Assembly (NCBI RefSeq): GCF_047324305.1
Contig: NZ_CP178740.1
Span: 1,116,001-1,180,000 of the forward strand
Direction: 5' to 3'
Source: Acerihabitans sp047324305
GTDB lineage: Bacteria; Pseudomonadota; Gammaproteobacteria; Enterobacterales; Enterobacteriaceae
Length of the DNA stretch: 64,000 nucleotides
Each line of letters begins with the position of its first letter. The stretch's first letter is position 1. The position numbers and the translations under genes are program-made. The notes below the pieces were generated by a model, which was not told the origin of the DNA, did no database searches, and saw only the letters and a program-made list of their open reading frames with translations. Shown here piece by piece: positions 25,263-33,519 of the stretch.

Positions 25263-25688
25263 CTAGCGCTTGCCGCCGGATTCCGCCCCAACCAACCCCA
25301 CCTTGAAGTACCCTCCCTGGCGCAGGTTATCCATTACCGACATCAAGGTCTCGTAATCAACGCTTTTATCAGCCTGGAAAAAAATCGTGGTGTCTTTATT
25401 GCCCTGGGTCAGCGTATCCAGCGACGTCGCCAGGTTAGCCGGTGTGACGGGTTGATCACCGAGGAACAACTGCTTATCCCCTTTTACCGACAGGTAAACC
25501 GGCTTTTCCGGACGCGGCTGCGGGGCCGCGGTGGAGTTGGGCAAATCCACCCGGATATCCACCGTTGCCAGCGGGGCGGCCACCATAAAAATAATCAACA
25601 ACACCAACATCACGTCGATAAACGGCGTCACGTTGATATCGTGCATCTCCCCGTCGCCGTCAATGTCTTCATTCAAGTGCATTGCCAT
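25263..25688 (-). CDS. exbD: TonB-system transport protein ExbD
   Basis: Inner-membrane protein with one helix and a periplasmic domain, which with ExbB forms the proton channel that energises TonB for siderophore and vitamin B12 uptake. The 141 residues match E. coli ExbD. MHDINVTPFIDVMLVLLIIFMV carries the essential membrane aspartate of the proton path. It lies 3 bases after exbB and is co-transcribed with it. Confidence 0.96.
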   Translation of the reverse strand: MAMHLNEDIDGDGEMHDINVTPFIDVMLVLLIIFMVAAPLATVDIRVDLPNSTAAPQPRPEKPVYLSVKGDKQLFLGDQPVTPANLATSLDTLTQGNKDTTIFFQADKSVDYETLMSVMDNLRQGGYFKVGLVGAESGGKR

Positions 25689-25691
25689 CGC

Positions 25692-26654
25692 TTAACCTAT
25701 CCGAAACTTTGCCACGGCATGCGCGCTTTGACGCCCGGCGCTGGCGGCCAGATCCAAATCACGGCCCAATAACAGGAGAACCTGCGCGGCGCAATCTCCC
25801 ACCATGGCTTTATAGCCGGCGATAGTGCGCGCAAAAATATTATAGATAACCACGGCGGGGATAGCGGCGAACAGACCGATGGCCGTGGCCAGCAGCGCCT
25901 CGGCAATGCCCGGCGCCACCACCGCCAGGTTAGTGGTCTGGGTATGGGCGATGCCGATAAAACTGTTCATGATGCCCCAAACGGTCCCGAATAAACCGAT
26001 AAACGGCGAAATGGCGCCGATGGTGGCCAGAAAACCGTTGCCTTTACCCATCGCGCGGCTGGTGGCCGCGACGCTGCGTTCCAGCCGGAAGGCGACACGC
26101 TCTTTAATGCCGTTGCTGTCGTTAGACTCGGCGGAGAGATCCAGCTCATTTTGCGTCATGGCCAGCAGCCGGCCGGCGACGCTGGCTTCTTTAAATGCCG
26201 CCGCGGCCGAAAAAGCCTCGTCCAGGCTCTTCACCTCCGCAAGCGACGCCATCTCGCGGCGCAGTCGGCGTTTCGCCGACGACAGTTCGGCGCTTTTACC
26301 AAAAAACAACGCCCAGGTGATGATGGAGGCAATCAGCAGCCCAATCATCACGGTCTTGACCACCACATCGGCATGCTGATACATACCCCATACCGACAGA
26401 TCCATCTGCGGCAGCAACCGCTGGCCGGAGGCGTCGACAGGTATCGCCTGCGGCAACCTTTGCGGCGCGGCGACGGCGGCGGTTCCCATCGGCGCGGGGG
26501 CGGTATCCGGCGCGGCGGCGGCGGCCGGCCCTGTCAGGCCAAATACCATAAGCGTCGCGACGGACATGCCACGCAACACTGCGGATAATGAATAAGCACG
26601 TCGCTGCGCCCTTTGGGACAGGACCTGGACCCGTTGTAAAACAGCCATTTTCAC
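25692..26654 (-). CDS. exbB: TonB-system energiser ExbB
   Basis: Proton-conducting partner of ExbD. The 320 residues are longer than E. coli ExbB (244). The extra part is an N-terminal signal-like helix (GMSVATLMVFGLTG) and an alanine/proline-rich periplasmic stretch before the first ExbB helix, as in Serratia- and Pseudomonas-type ExbB. The channel helices include GFLATIGAISPFIGLFGTVWG and IAEALLATAIGLFAAIPAV. GGAGG stands six bases before a GTG at 26654, preferred over the ATG at 26648. A Fur-box-like sequence lies upstream. Confidence 0.94.
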   Translation of the reverse strand: MKMAVLQRVQVLSQRAQRRAYSLSAVLRGMSVATLMVFGLTGPAAAAAPDTAPAPMGTAAVAAPQRLPQAIPVDASGQRLLPQMDLSVWGMYQHADVVVKTVMIGLLIASIITWALFFGKSAELSSAKRRLRREMASLAEVKSLDEAFSAAAAFKEASVAGRLLAMTQNELDLSAESNDSNGIKERVAFRLERSVAATSRAMGKGNGFLATIGAISPFIGLFGTVWGIMNSFIGIAHTQTTNLAVVAPGIAEALLATAIGLFAAIPAVVIYNIFARTIAGYKAMVGDCAAQVLLLLGRDLDLAASAGRQSAHAVAKFRIG

Positions 26655-27074
26655 GCTGCGCCTCCACCTAAAACTTTGCTAAAAAATAATCCAGCCAGAA
26701 TGATAGCAAACAGAACGGGAATTGATAGTGGTTCTCATTATTATTTGTATCAACCATTCTTGCGCCACCGACAACCCGCGATAAAATTTATCCTGCGCTC
26801 ATCAACCTAATAACACCTCGCCGTGGAAAATAACGTTATTAACACTTCGGTTAAAGAACCGTTCAGTTCCCGTACGCGCGGGTTACGGCGGCGGCGGCGC
26901 TTATGCCGGATCCCTCTTTTTAAATCAAAATTAATATTATTATAAATCGTTTCAGCCCGGCCAAAACGCCTGCCGCCGCGGCGTATTCATGTTAACGTAG
27001 CACAGCGAACACCGGCGTCATTGCGCCGGTGGACCCTTCAGTACAGACAATCAGTTAAAGGCGTAGCGTGGATA
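26655..27074. other. Divergent promoter region between exbB and metC
   Basis: A gap of 420 bases. The left part contains the exbB promoter with a Fur-box-like element. The right part precedes metC and is of mixed composition. I saw no clear MetJ box and no small gene. Confidence 0.5.
26724..26742 (-). promoter_or_regulatory. Fur box upstream of exbB
   Basis: GATAGTGGTTCTCATTATT agrees with the 19-base Fur consensus GATAATGATAATCATTATC at 14 positions. It lies 70 bases upstream of the exbB start, and exbBD are Fur regulated in enterobacteria. Confidence 0.65.
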
Positions 27075-28301
27075 ATGAAGGCTAAGAAAATCGAGACGGC
27101 GTTGATTACCGCCGGCAGGGATAAAAAATATACCCAAGGGTCGGTCAATGCGGTTATCCAGCGGGCCTCGTCGTTGGTCTTTGACTCGGTCCAGGCGAAA
27201 AAAAAAGCCACCGCCGGACGTGCCCAGGGCGAGCTGTTCTATGGCCGGCGCGGAACGCTGACCCATTTTTCCCTGCAGCAGGCCATGGTGGAACTGGAAG
27301 GCGGGGCGGGATGCGCCCTATACCCCTGCGGCGCGGCGGCAGTGACCAATGCCATTCTCTCGTTCGTCTCGGCGGGCGACCATATCCTGGTTACCGGCTC
27401 AGTCTATGAGCCGACCACGGATTTTTGCCGCCATATCCTGGGCAAGCTGAATGTCGCCACCACTTGGTTCGATCCGCTGATAGGCGCCGGGATCGCCGCC
27501 TTAATCCAGGAAAACACGCGGGTGGTATTCCTGGAATCGCCGGGGTCCATCACCATGGAAGTACAGGATATCCCGGCGATCGTGAAAGCCGTTCGCGCGA
27601 TCAACCCCGATATCGTGATTATGCTGGATAATACCTGGGCGGCGGGCATTTTGTTGCCGGCCCTGGAACTGGGCGTGGATATTTCCATCCAGGCCGGCAC
27701 CAAATATATTATCGGTCACTCCGACGCCATGCTCGGCACGGCGGTCGCCAACGACCGCTGCTGGGATCAGTTGCGCGAACAATCGTATTTGATGGGCCAG
27801 ATGGTGGATGCCGATAGCGCGTATATGGCCGCGCGCGGCCTGCGCACCCTGGGCGTGCGTCTTAAGCAACACGCCGAGAACGGCATGCGGGTAGCCTCCT
27901 GGCTGGCTGGCCGGCCGGAAGTGGCGGTGGTCAACCATCCGGCGTTGCCCAGCTGTAAAGGCCATGAGTTTTTTGTCCGTGATTTTACCGGCGCGAGCGG
28001 ACTGTTCTCTTTTGTGCTGAAAGCGCGTCTGAGCCAGGCGCAACTGGAGTATTATCTCGATCACTTCATCCATTTCAGCATGGCTTATTCATGGGGTGGT
28101 TTTGAATCGCTGATCCTGGCCAACCAGCCCGAGGACATCGCGGCTATCCGCCCCGCCGGCGGAGTCGACTTTACCGGCACCCTGGTCAGGCTACATATCG
28201 GCCTGGAAAATACCGATGACCTGATCGCCGATCTCGCCGCCGGTTTCGCCAGGATTGAGGAAGCGTCTCATCGCGCATACCCGGGATCAGGTCTAAAATA
28301 G
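27075..28301 (+). CDS. metC: Cystathionine beta-lyase MetC
   Basis: PLP enzyme cleaving cystathionine to homocysteine, pyruvate and ammonia in methionine synthesis. The 408 residues follow E. coli MetC (395) closely: VIQRASSLVFDSV, GELFYGRRGTLTHFSLQQAM, LDNTWAAG, and the PLP lysine in SIQAGTKYIIGHSDAM. I chose the ATG at 27075; the upstream frame has no homology. The ribosome site is weak. Its position between exbB (divergent) and yghB is the E. coli order. Confidence 0.95.
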   Translation: MKAKKIETALITAGRDKKYTQGSVNAVIQRASSLVFDSVQAKKKATAGRAQGELFYGRRGTLTHFSLQQAMVELEGGAGCALYPCGAAAVTNAILSFVSAGDHILVTGSVYEPTTDFCRHILGKLNVATTWFDPLIGAGIAALIQENTRVVFLESPGSITMEVQDIPAIVKAVRAINPDIVIMLDNTWAAGILLPALELGVDISIQAGTKYIIGHSDAMLGTAVANDRCWDQLREQSYLMGQMVDADSAYMAARGLRTLGVRLKQHAENGMRVASWLAGRPEVAVVNHPALPSCKGHEFFVRDFTGASGLFSFVLKARLSQAQLEYYLDHFIHFSMAYSWGGFESLILANQPEDIAAIRPAGGVDFTGTLVRLHIGLENTDDLIADLAAGFARIEEASHRAYPGSGLK

Positions 28302-28391
28302 TTAATAAATATTGTCTGATTGCGTACGCGATCGAGGACAGACAGGGATGTTAACGTTAAGCTGCCAATAAAATGAGATAAGCAGGTAGAG

Positions 28392-29057
28392 ATGAGCGTA
28401 TTACATGAGATTATCCGCGCGCTTTGGCAACAGGATTTCGCCGCCCTGGCAAATCCGCGGGTAATCGGGATAGTTTACTGTGTGATGTTCGCCACCCTAT
28501 TCCTGGAAAACGGATTGCTGCCGGCCTCGTTTTTACCCGGCGATAGCCTGTTGCTGCTATCGGGCGCCATGGTGGCGAAGGGGGTGATGGCGTTTATACC
28601 CACCCTTATCATCCTTACCGTGGCGGCAAGCCTGGGCTGCTGGTTCAGTTATCTGCAGGGCCGCTGGCTCGGGGATACCCGTATTGTCCGCGGCTGGCTG
28701 CTGCACCTGCCCGCCCATTACCATCAGCGCGCCTACGCGATGTTCAATCGCCATGGCCTGATGGCGCTGCTGGTCGGCCGTTTCCTGGCGTTTATCCGCA
28801 CGCTGTTGCCCACCATGGCGGGAATTTCCGGCTTAAGCAGCACCCGTTTCCAGCTGTTTAACTGGTTAAGCGCCCTGATATGGGTCGGCACGCTGCTGAC
28901 GCTGGGATTCGCCATCAGCCATGTGCCGTTGGTAAAACACCATGAAGACCAGGTGATGATGATCCTGATGGTGCTGCCGCTGGTATTGCTGTGCAGCGGG
29001 CTGGTAGGCACGCTGGTGCTGCTGCTGCGCAAACGCAAGGTCAAGGATGCCGCCTAG
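28392..29057 (+). CDS. yghB: DedA-family membrane protein YghB
   Basis: Inner-membrane protein of 221 residues (E. coli 219). DedA proteins are undecaprenyl-phosphate or lipid flippase-like transporters needed for envelope integrity and the proton motive force. The family motifs LFLENGLLPASFLPGDSLL, GCWFSYLQGRWLG and GRFLAFIRTLLPTMAG are intact, including the acidic and arginine residues needed in YqjA/YghB. AGGTAGAG precedes the start. Confidence 0.95.
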   Translation: MSVLHEIIRALWQQDFAALANPRVIGIVYCVMFATLFLENGLLPASFLPGDSLLLLSGAMVAKGVMAFIPTLIILTVAASLGCWFSYLQGRWLGDTRIVRGWLLHLPAHYHQRAYAMFNRHGLMALLVGRFLAFIRTLLPTMAGISGLSSTRFQLFNWLSALIWVGTLLTLGFAISHVPLVKHHEDQVMMILMVLPLVLLCSGLVGTLVLLLRKRKVKDAA

Positions 29058-29083
29058 CCCCCTTTTTCTCCTCCCGGCGGGGG

Positions 29084-29998
29084 TTATATCTGCAACGCCG
29101 GGTTATGTCCCGGCACGCGCACGCGCGCCACGTCTTCCCGGGGCGAGATACCGAAATAACGTTTAAACTCCCGGCTGAACTGCGAGGGGCTTTCATACCC
29201 CACCTGCATGGCCGCGGTACCGGCGTTCAGTCCGTCATGCAGCATCAGGATGCGCGCCTTATGCAGCCGGTAGGTTTTCAGGTATTGCAAAGGCGAAGTG
29301 CTGGTCACCGCTTTGAAATTATGATGGAACGCCGACAGGCTCATATTGACGTCCGCCGCCAGTTGCTCGATGGTCAGGTTATCGGCAAACTGCCGTTCAA
29401 TTTTTTTCAGGATCTTGGCGATCTGGTTAAAATGCGATTGCCGGTTCGCCAGGGCGTACAGCGCGTCGCCGCATTCGCCCTGCAGCAGGTAATACAAAAT
29501 TTCGCGCACCACGGCCTGCCCCAGCACCCGCGCGTCCAACGGCTTATCCATAATATCCAGCAGGCGTTCGGCGGCACAAAATAATTCTTCGGTCAGCGGC
29601 GCGGCGTTAATGCCGCTTGACCGGGGGGTAACCGGCCTGAACTGCGCATCGTCCCCCATATCGATAATCAAATCCTGCAGCATCAGGGTATCGACGCCAA
29701 TAAACAATCCCACCAGCGGCTCTTCCCGCGAGGCGAACGTCTCGCATTCGAACGGCAGCGGCACGCTCAGCAGCAGATATTGGCTGGCGTCGTAAACAAA
29801 GGTTTTGCCGCCGAGATAACCGGTTTTACGGCCCTGGAACAGGATAATGATGCCCGGCTCGTACATTACCGGGGTGCGGGCATAATAGGCGTCGGCATGC
29901 AGCAGCTTCACATGGGGAATGGTCACGGCCTTGTTCTCCCGCAACAATTGCATGGCGCGCAGCGACAAACGGGTACAGAGGGATTGATTTTGCGTCAT
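29084..29998 (-). CDS. yqhC: AraC-family transcriptional regulator YqhC
   Basis: A 304-residue aldehyde-responsive activator in E. coli, where YqhC senses glyoxal and furfural and activates yqhD and dkgA. The N-terminal AraC_N domain includes VMYEPGIIILFQGRKTGYL, and the C-terminal double helix-turn-helix includes LAADVNMSLSAFHHNFKAVTSTSPLQYL and GYESPSQFSREFKRYFG. The ATG at 29998 starts the homologous region; upstream codons to 30103 do not. It is divergent from dkgA, 243 bases away, with no yqhD between them. Confidence 0.9.
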   Translation of the reverse strand: MTQNQSLCTRLSLRAMQLLRENKAVTIPHVKLLHADAYYARTPVMYEPGIIILFQGRKTGYLGGKTFVYDASQYLLLSVPLPFECETFASREEPLVGLFIGVDTLMLQDLIIDMGDDAQFRPVTPRSSGINAAPLTEELFCAAERLLDIMDKPLDARVLGQAVVREILYYLLQGECGDALYALANRQSHFNQIAKILKKIERQFADNLTIEQLAADVNMSLSAFHHNFKAVTSTSPLQYLKTYRLHKARILMLHDGLNAGTAAMQVGYESPSQFSREFKRYFGISPREDVARVRVPGHNPALQI

Positions 29999-30244
29999 GG
30001 CAAGGTTCTCTTGTTTGTACGATCCTACAGGTATAGTGCCTTTTTTTACTCCTTTTCTATAGTCTTTTGGAGAAACAGGCAAATAGCGGACAGGAATAAG
30101 CATTGAGTCCCAGCCGTGGGATGATCACAATGGAGGGGTACTCACGCCACGCAACACCGCAATTTCTACTAGAATAACTGATCTCGCAACGAGAGATCCC
30201 TGCCGGCCTGAACGGGACCGGCGCATGGAAAGTAAGGAGAAATG

Positions 30245-31075
30245 ATGTCGACGCAACCTACAGTAAAATTTCATGATGGACGTACCATGCCACAGCTCGG
30301 GCTGGGCGTTTGGCAGGCCAGCAACGAAGAAGTCCTGAAGGCGGTGCAGGAAGCGCTGAAAGTCGGTTACCGCTCTATCGACACCGCGGCCATTTACAAG
30401 AACGAGACCGGCGTCGGCGAAGCGCTGCAGGCGGCCGCATTGCCCCGTGAACAGCTGTTTATCACCACCAAGCTGTGGAACGCCGATCAGACGGTGGCGC
30501 CTAAGGCGCTGGAAGAAAGCCTGAAGAAGCTACAGCTTGATTATGTCGATCTGTATCTGATGCACTGGCCGGTACCCTCGCAGGATACGTATGTCCAGGC
30601 CTGGCGCGATATGGTCAAGCTGAAGGAGGAGGGACTGGCAAAAAGCATTGGCGTTTGTAATTTCCATGCTCCTCATTTGCAGCGCCTGCTGGATGAAACC
30701 GGCGTTACGCCGGTGATTAACCAAATCGAACTGCATCCGTTGCTGCAACAGCGCGAACTGCGCCAATGGAACGCCGCCCATGATATCCTGACCGAATCCT
30801 GGAGCCCGTTGGCCCAGGGCGGGGAAGGCGTTTTTGACCAGGCAATTATCCGCAAGCTTGCGGAAAAATACGGTAAAAGCCCGGCGCAGATCGTGATCCG
30901 CTGGCATCTCGACTCCGGCCTGGTGGTGATACCGAAATCGGTAACGCCGTCGCGTATCAAAGAGAACTTCGCGGTGCTGGACTTCAAGCTGCAGCAGGAC
31001 GAGTTGGACGCCATTGCCCAACTGGACTGCGGTAAACGACTGGGGCCAAATCCGGATACGTTTGTGAAACCCTGA
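30245..31075 (+). CDS. dkgA: 2,5-diketo-D-gluconate reductase A / methylglyoxal reductase DkgA
   Basis: NADPH-dependent aldo-keto reductase that reduces 2,5-diketogluconate, methylglyoxal and other aldehydes. The 276 residues follow E. coli DkgA. The catalytic tetrad positions are in DTAAIYKNE (Asp, Tyr), TTKLWN (Lys) and LYLMHWPVP (His), and the cofactor site is IPKSVTPSRIKENF. AAGGAG is best spaced for the second of two ATGs (30245); 30242 is the alternative. It is probably activated by YqhC across the divergent gap. Confidence 0.94.
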   Translation: MSTQPTVKFHDGRTMPQLGLGVWQASNEEVLKAVQEALKVGYRSIDTAAIYKNETGVGEALQAAALPREQLFITTKLWNADQTVAPKALEESLKKLQLDYVDLYLMHWPVPSQDTYVQAWRDMVKLKEEGLAKSIGVCNFHAPHLQRLLDETGVTPVINQIELHPLLQQRELRQWNAAHDILTESWSPLAQGGEGVFDQAIIRKLAEKYGKSPAQIVIRWHLDSGLVVIPKSVTPSRIKENFAVLDFKLQQDELDAIAQLDCGKRLGPNPDTFVKP

Positions 31076-31186
31076 TAAGCGCCGGTGGGCATGACTGGCC
31101 TGGTCATATTCTCTCCGGGTCCCGCCGGGATCCGGGGGGGCTTACATTGCCGTGAGCCGCCGCAGTCGTATGGCCGGGCCGGCAAT

Positions 31187-32599
31187 TTAGCCGGGACTGA
31201 CGGTAAACTGGCCGGCGCAGCCGCGATCGGCCATTTCCAGCGTCTGGCTATAATACAGGAACGGGAAATGGTCGCCGGCCACCTGCGGAAACCAGACCAT
31301 CAACTCCACATCGCCGTCGACCCATACCGTATCCTTCCAGCCGCGGTCTTCCGGCAAGGGCGAATTGCCATTGACCCGCTTGATCAAAAACGCCACGCCC
31401 TGGATATGGAATGACTGCGCCGTCTCGGCGTGGATGATCCAGCGCTCAAAGCTGCCTTGCAGCGCCCGGAAATCGGTGCGGTTCATATCCCACATGGCGC
31501 CGTTGATTTCAGGCTGGCTGCCCCCGAGATGAAACTCCCGCGTGCGGGTGATATTGCCGTCGATCACCTGGTCCGACAGCAGCCGCATCGGCAGGTTATC
31601 GGTGACCAGCGGCAGCAGGCCGGTGGGTTTGAGCGTCAGCACAATGGTTGAGATCAGGATCGACGAGGGTTCAAAAAAACCGCGCACCCGATCCATAATG
31701 CCCGCCGCCGCGCCGGCGGTGATCGCCACTTCTTCGCCTTTCGACATATCAATCAGGATTTCGCGCCGCTCGCCGGGGGCAAGCGAGAGTTGGCTTACCG
31801 GCACCGGGGCCGGTAAAAACCCCTGATCGCCGGCCACCACCTGCATGGTGCGTCCGTCGCTCAGCTGCAGCTGGTAGCGCCTGGCGTTCGAGGCGTTAAG
31901 CAGCCGCAGGCGCACCCAGCCCCGGGAAACCTCCACGAACGGACTCTGGGCGCCATTGGCCAGCAGGGTGTCGCCGAAAAAACCGCCGTTGGCCGGCGGG
32001 TTATAGACTGGGGCGCCAAAGTTATCCAGGCGCTTATCCTGGATGATGACCGGGAAATCGTCCACGCCGTAATGATTAGGCAGAGGTGAGGACTTACTGA
32101 CTTCATCTTCCACCAGCCAAAGCCCCGCCAGGCCGTTATAGATATGCGGCGCCATGCGGTTGGGGGTGTTGGCGTGATACCAGCAGGTGCCGGCCGGCTG
32201 GCGGATGGGGATAACCGGCGACCAGTCGACGCTGGCCGACATCATGCGCGGGGCGCCGCCCATCAGCGAGCCGGGCACTTGCAGGCCGCTGACCGTCATG
32301 GAAACCGGTTCGTTAAGACGATTGTTATAGATGAGCTTAACGTCGTCGCCGTTGTATACCCGTACCGTCGGGCCAAGGTAGCCGCCGTTGATACCCCAGG
32401 TGGCGGCGCGCCTGCCGGGCATAAACTCCCAGTGCGCCCGTTGCAGCGTCAGGAACAGCGGCTGTCCCCGGCGCGATTCCAGCAACGGCGGAATGGGCAA
32501 GGCGGTCGGTTGCCCGGCGGCCCGCGCCCTCAGCGGCAGCGCGCCGGCGCATAACGCAATCCCCGATGCCTGGATAAACTGACGCCTGTTGAATGACAT
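31187..32599 (-). CDS. ftsP: Cell-division protein FtsP (SufI)
   Basis: Periplasmic multicopper-oxidase-fold protein that stabilises the divisome under stress; it lacks copper. The 470 residues begin with a twin-arginine signal (FNRRQFIQASGIALCAGALP), SufI being a model Tat substrate. Cupredoxin motifs such as WYHANTPNRMAPHIYNGLAG and FHIQGVAF are present, without the full His/Cys copper set. It follows plsC by 5 bases, as in E. coli, and is presumably co-transcribed with it. Confidence 0.95.
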   Translation of the reverse strand: MSFNRRQFIQASGIALCAGALPLRARAAGQPTALPIPPLLESRRGQPLFLTLQRAHWEFMPGRRAATWGINGGYLGPTVRVYNGDDVKLIYNNRLNEPVSMTVSGLQVPGSLMGGAPRMMSASVDWSPVIPIRQPAGTCWYHANTPNRMAPHIYNGLAGLWLVEDEVSKSSPLPNHYGVDDFPVIIQDKRLDNFGAPVYNPPANGGFFGDTLLANGAQSPFVEVSRGWVRLRLLNASNARRYQLQLSDGRTMQVVAGDQGFLPAPVPVSQLSLAPGERREILIDMSKGEEVAITAGAAAGIMDRVRGFFEPSSILISTIVLTLKPTGLLPLVTDNLPMRLLSDQVIDGNITRTREFHLGGSQPEINGAMWDMNRTDFRALQGSFERWIIHAETAQSFHIQGVAFLIKRVNGNSPLPEDRGWKDTVWVDGDVELMVWFPQVAGDHFPFLYYSQTLEMADRGCAGQFTVSPG

Positions 32600-32604
32600 A
32601 GCCG

Positions 32605-33357
32605 TTACCCGGCCTTTTGCGGCGCCGGACGCCCTTCGCGCTGGGCCACTTCCGCATCCAGCTCCGCCAGTTTGGCCGCCATGATATCGCGGCAGTGCGC
32701 GGCCAGTTCGCGCACCTGATCGCGCCCATAAGGCGTGATATCCACCGGCGGCAGAATTTCCACGATCACCAGGCCGTTGTTCCAGCGGTTCAGCCTGATC
32801 TTACCGTTGGACGTATTGGAGACGCAAATCGGCACCACCGGCACCCCGGCGGCGATAGCCGCGTGGAACGCGCCCATTTTAAACGGCAGCAGCCCGCGGC
32901 CCCGGCTGCGGGTGCCCTCCGGGAACATCCAGATGGATATGTTTTTTTTCTTTATCTGCTTAACGATTTCAGCAATGGTGCCGTGGGCGCGCGAACGGTT
33001 TTCGCGATCGATAAGCAGATTGCCCGTCAGCCAATAAAGCTGGCCGAAAAAGGGAATCCACAGCAGGCTTTTTTTACCCACCGTCACCGTGCGCGGCTGC
33101 ACCATGCTCGCGGCGGTCACCATGTCATAATTATTTTGATGATTGGCGATATAGATGCAGTTTTGCCGGGTCACCAGCGTTTGGGGGTAACGCAGTTCGA
33201 CCTTCAGGCCGAGGATGGGAGCCATTCGCCCGAACATCCGGCCGAAAGTGGCGACATGACGTGGGTTTCTCGGGCTGAACAGACAATAAATCAAGCCAAA
33301 TACGCAAATACAAATAGAAAGCAGCACCACCACAATGGTACGAATAATCGCTAGCAT
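32605..33357 (-). CDS. plsC: 1-acylglycerol-3-phosphate acyltransferase PlsC
   Basis: Inner-membrane enzyme making phosphatidic acid from lysophosphatidic acid. The 250 residues have an N-terminal hydrophobic anchor, the HX4D catalytic motif in ANHQNNYDMV and the substrate motif FPEGTRSRGRG. It lies between parC (162 bases upstream, same strand) and ftsP, the E. coli arrangement. Confidence 0.96.
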   Translation of the reverse strand: MLAIIRTIVVVLLSICICVFGLIYCLFSPRNPRHVATFGRMFGRMAPILGLKVELRYPQTLVTRQNCIYIANHQNNYDMVTAASMVQPRTVTVGKKSLLWIPFFGQLYWLTGNLLIDRENRSRAHGTIAEIVKQIKKKNISIWMFPEGTRSRGRGLLPFKMGAFHAAIAAGVPVVPICVSNTSNGKIRLNRWNNGLVIVEILPPVDITPYGRDQVRELAAHCRDIMAAKLAELDAEVAQREGRPAPQKAG

Positions 33358-33519
33358 ATTAACCTCTTAACCATCAGCCGCCGCTAGTATACCGGCTTCA
33401 TGACAAAATACACGGTTATTCCCCGTACGGCGCTGATAACATTTAAGTCAAACCGCGGCCGGCTGACCTCAACGCCGCCGGGGGCCCGGCGGAAAAGCGC
33501 GGGCCCAACGGCCGGACCG

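Noticed and set aside
31115..31135. CCGGGTCCC/GGGATCCGG hairpin between convergent dkgA and ftsP
   Set aside because: Stem has a mismatch and only a three-base loop, with no T run; position suggests a terminator but the evidence is thin.
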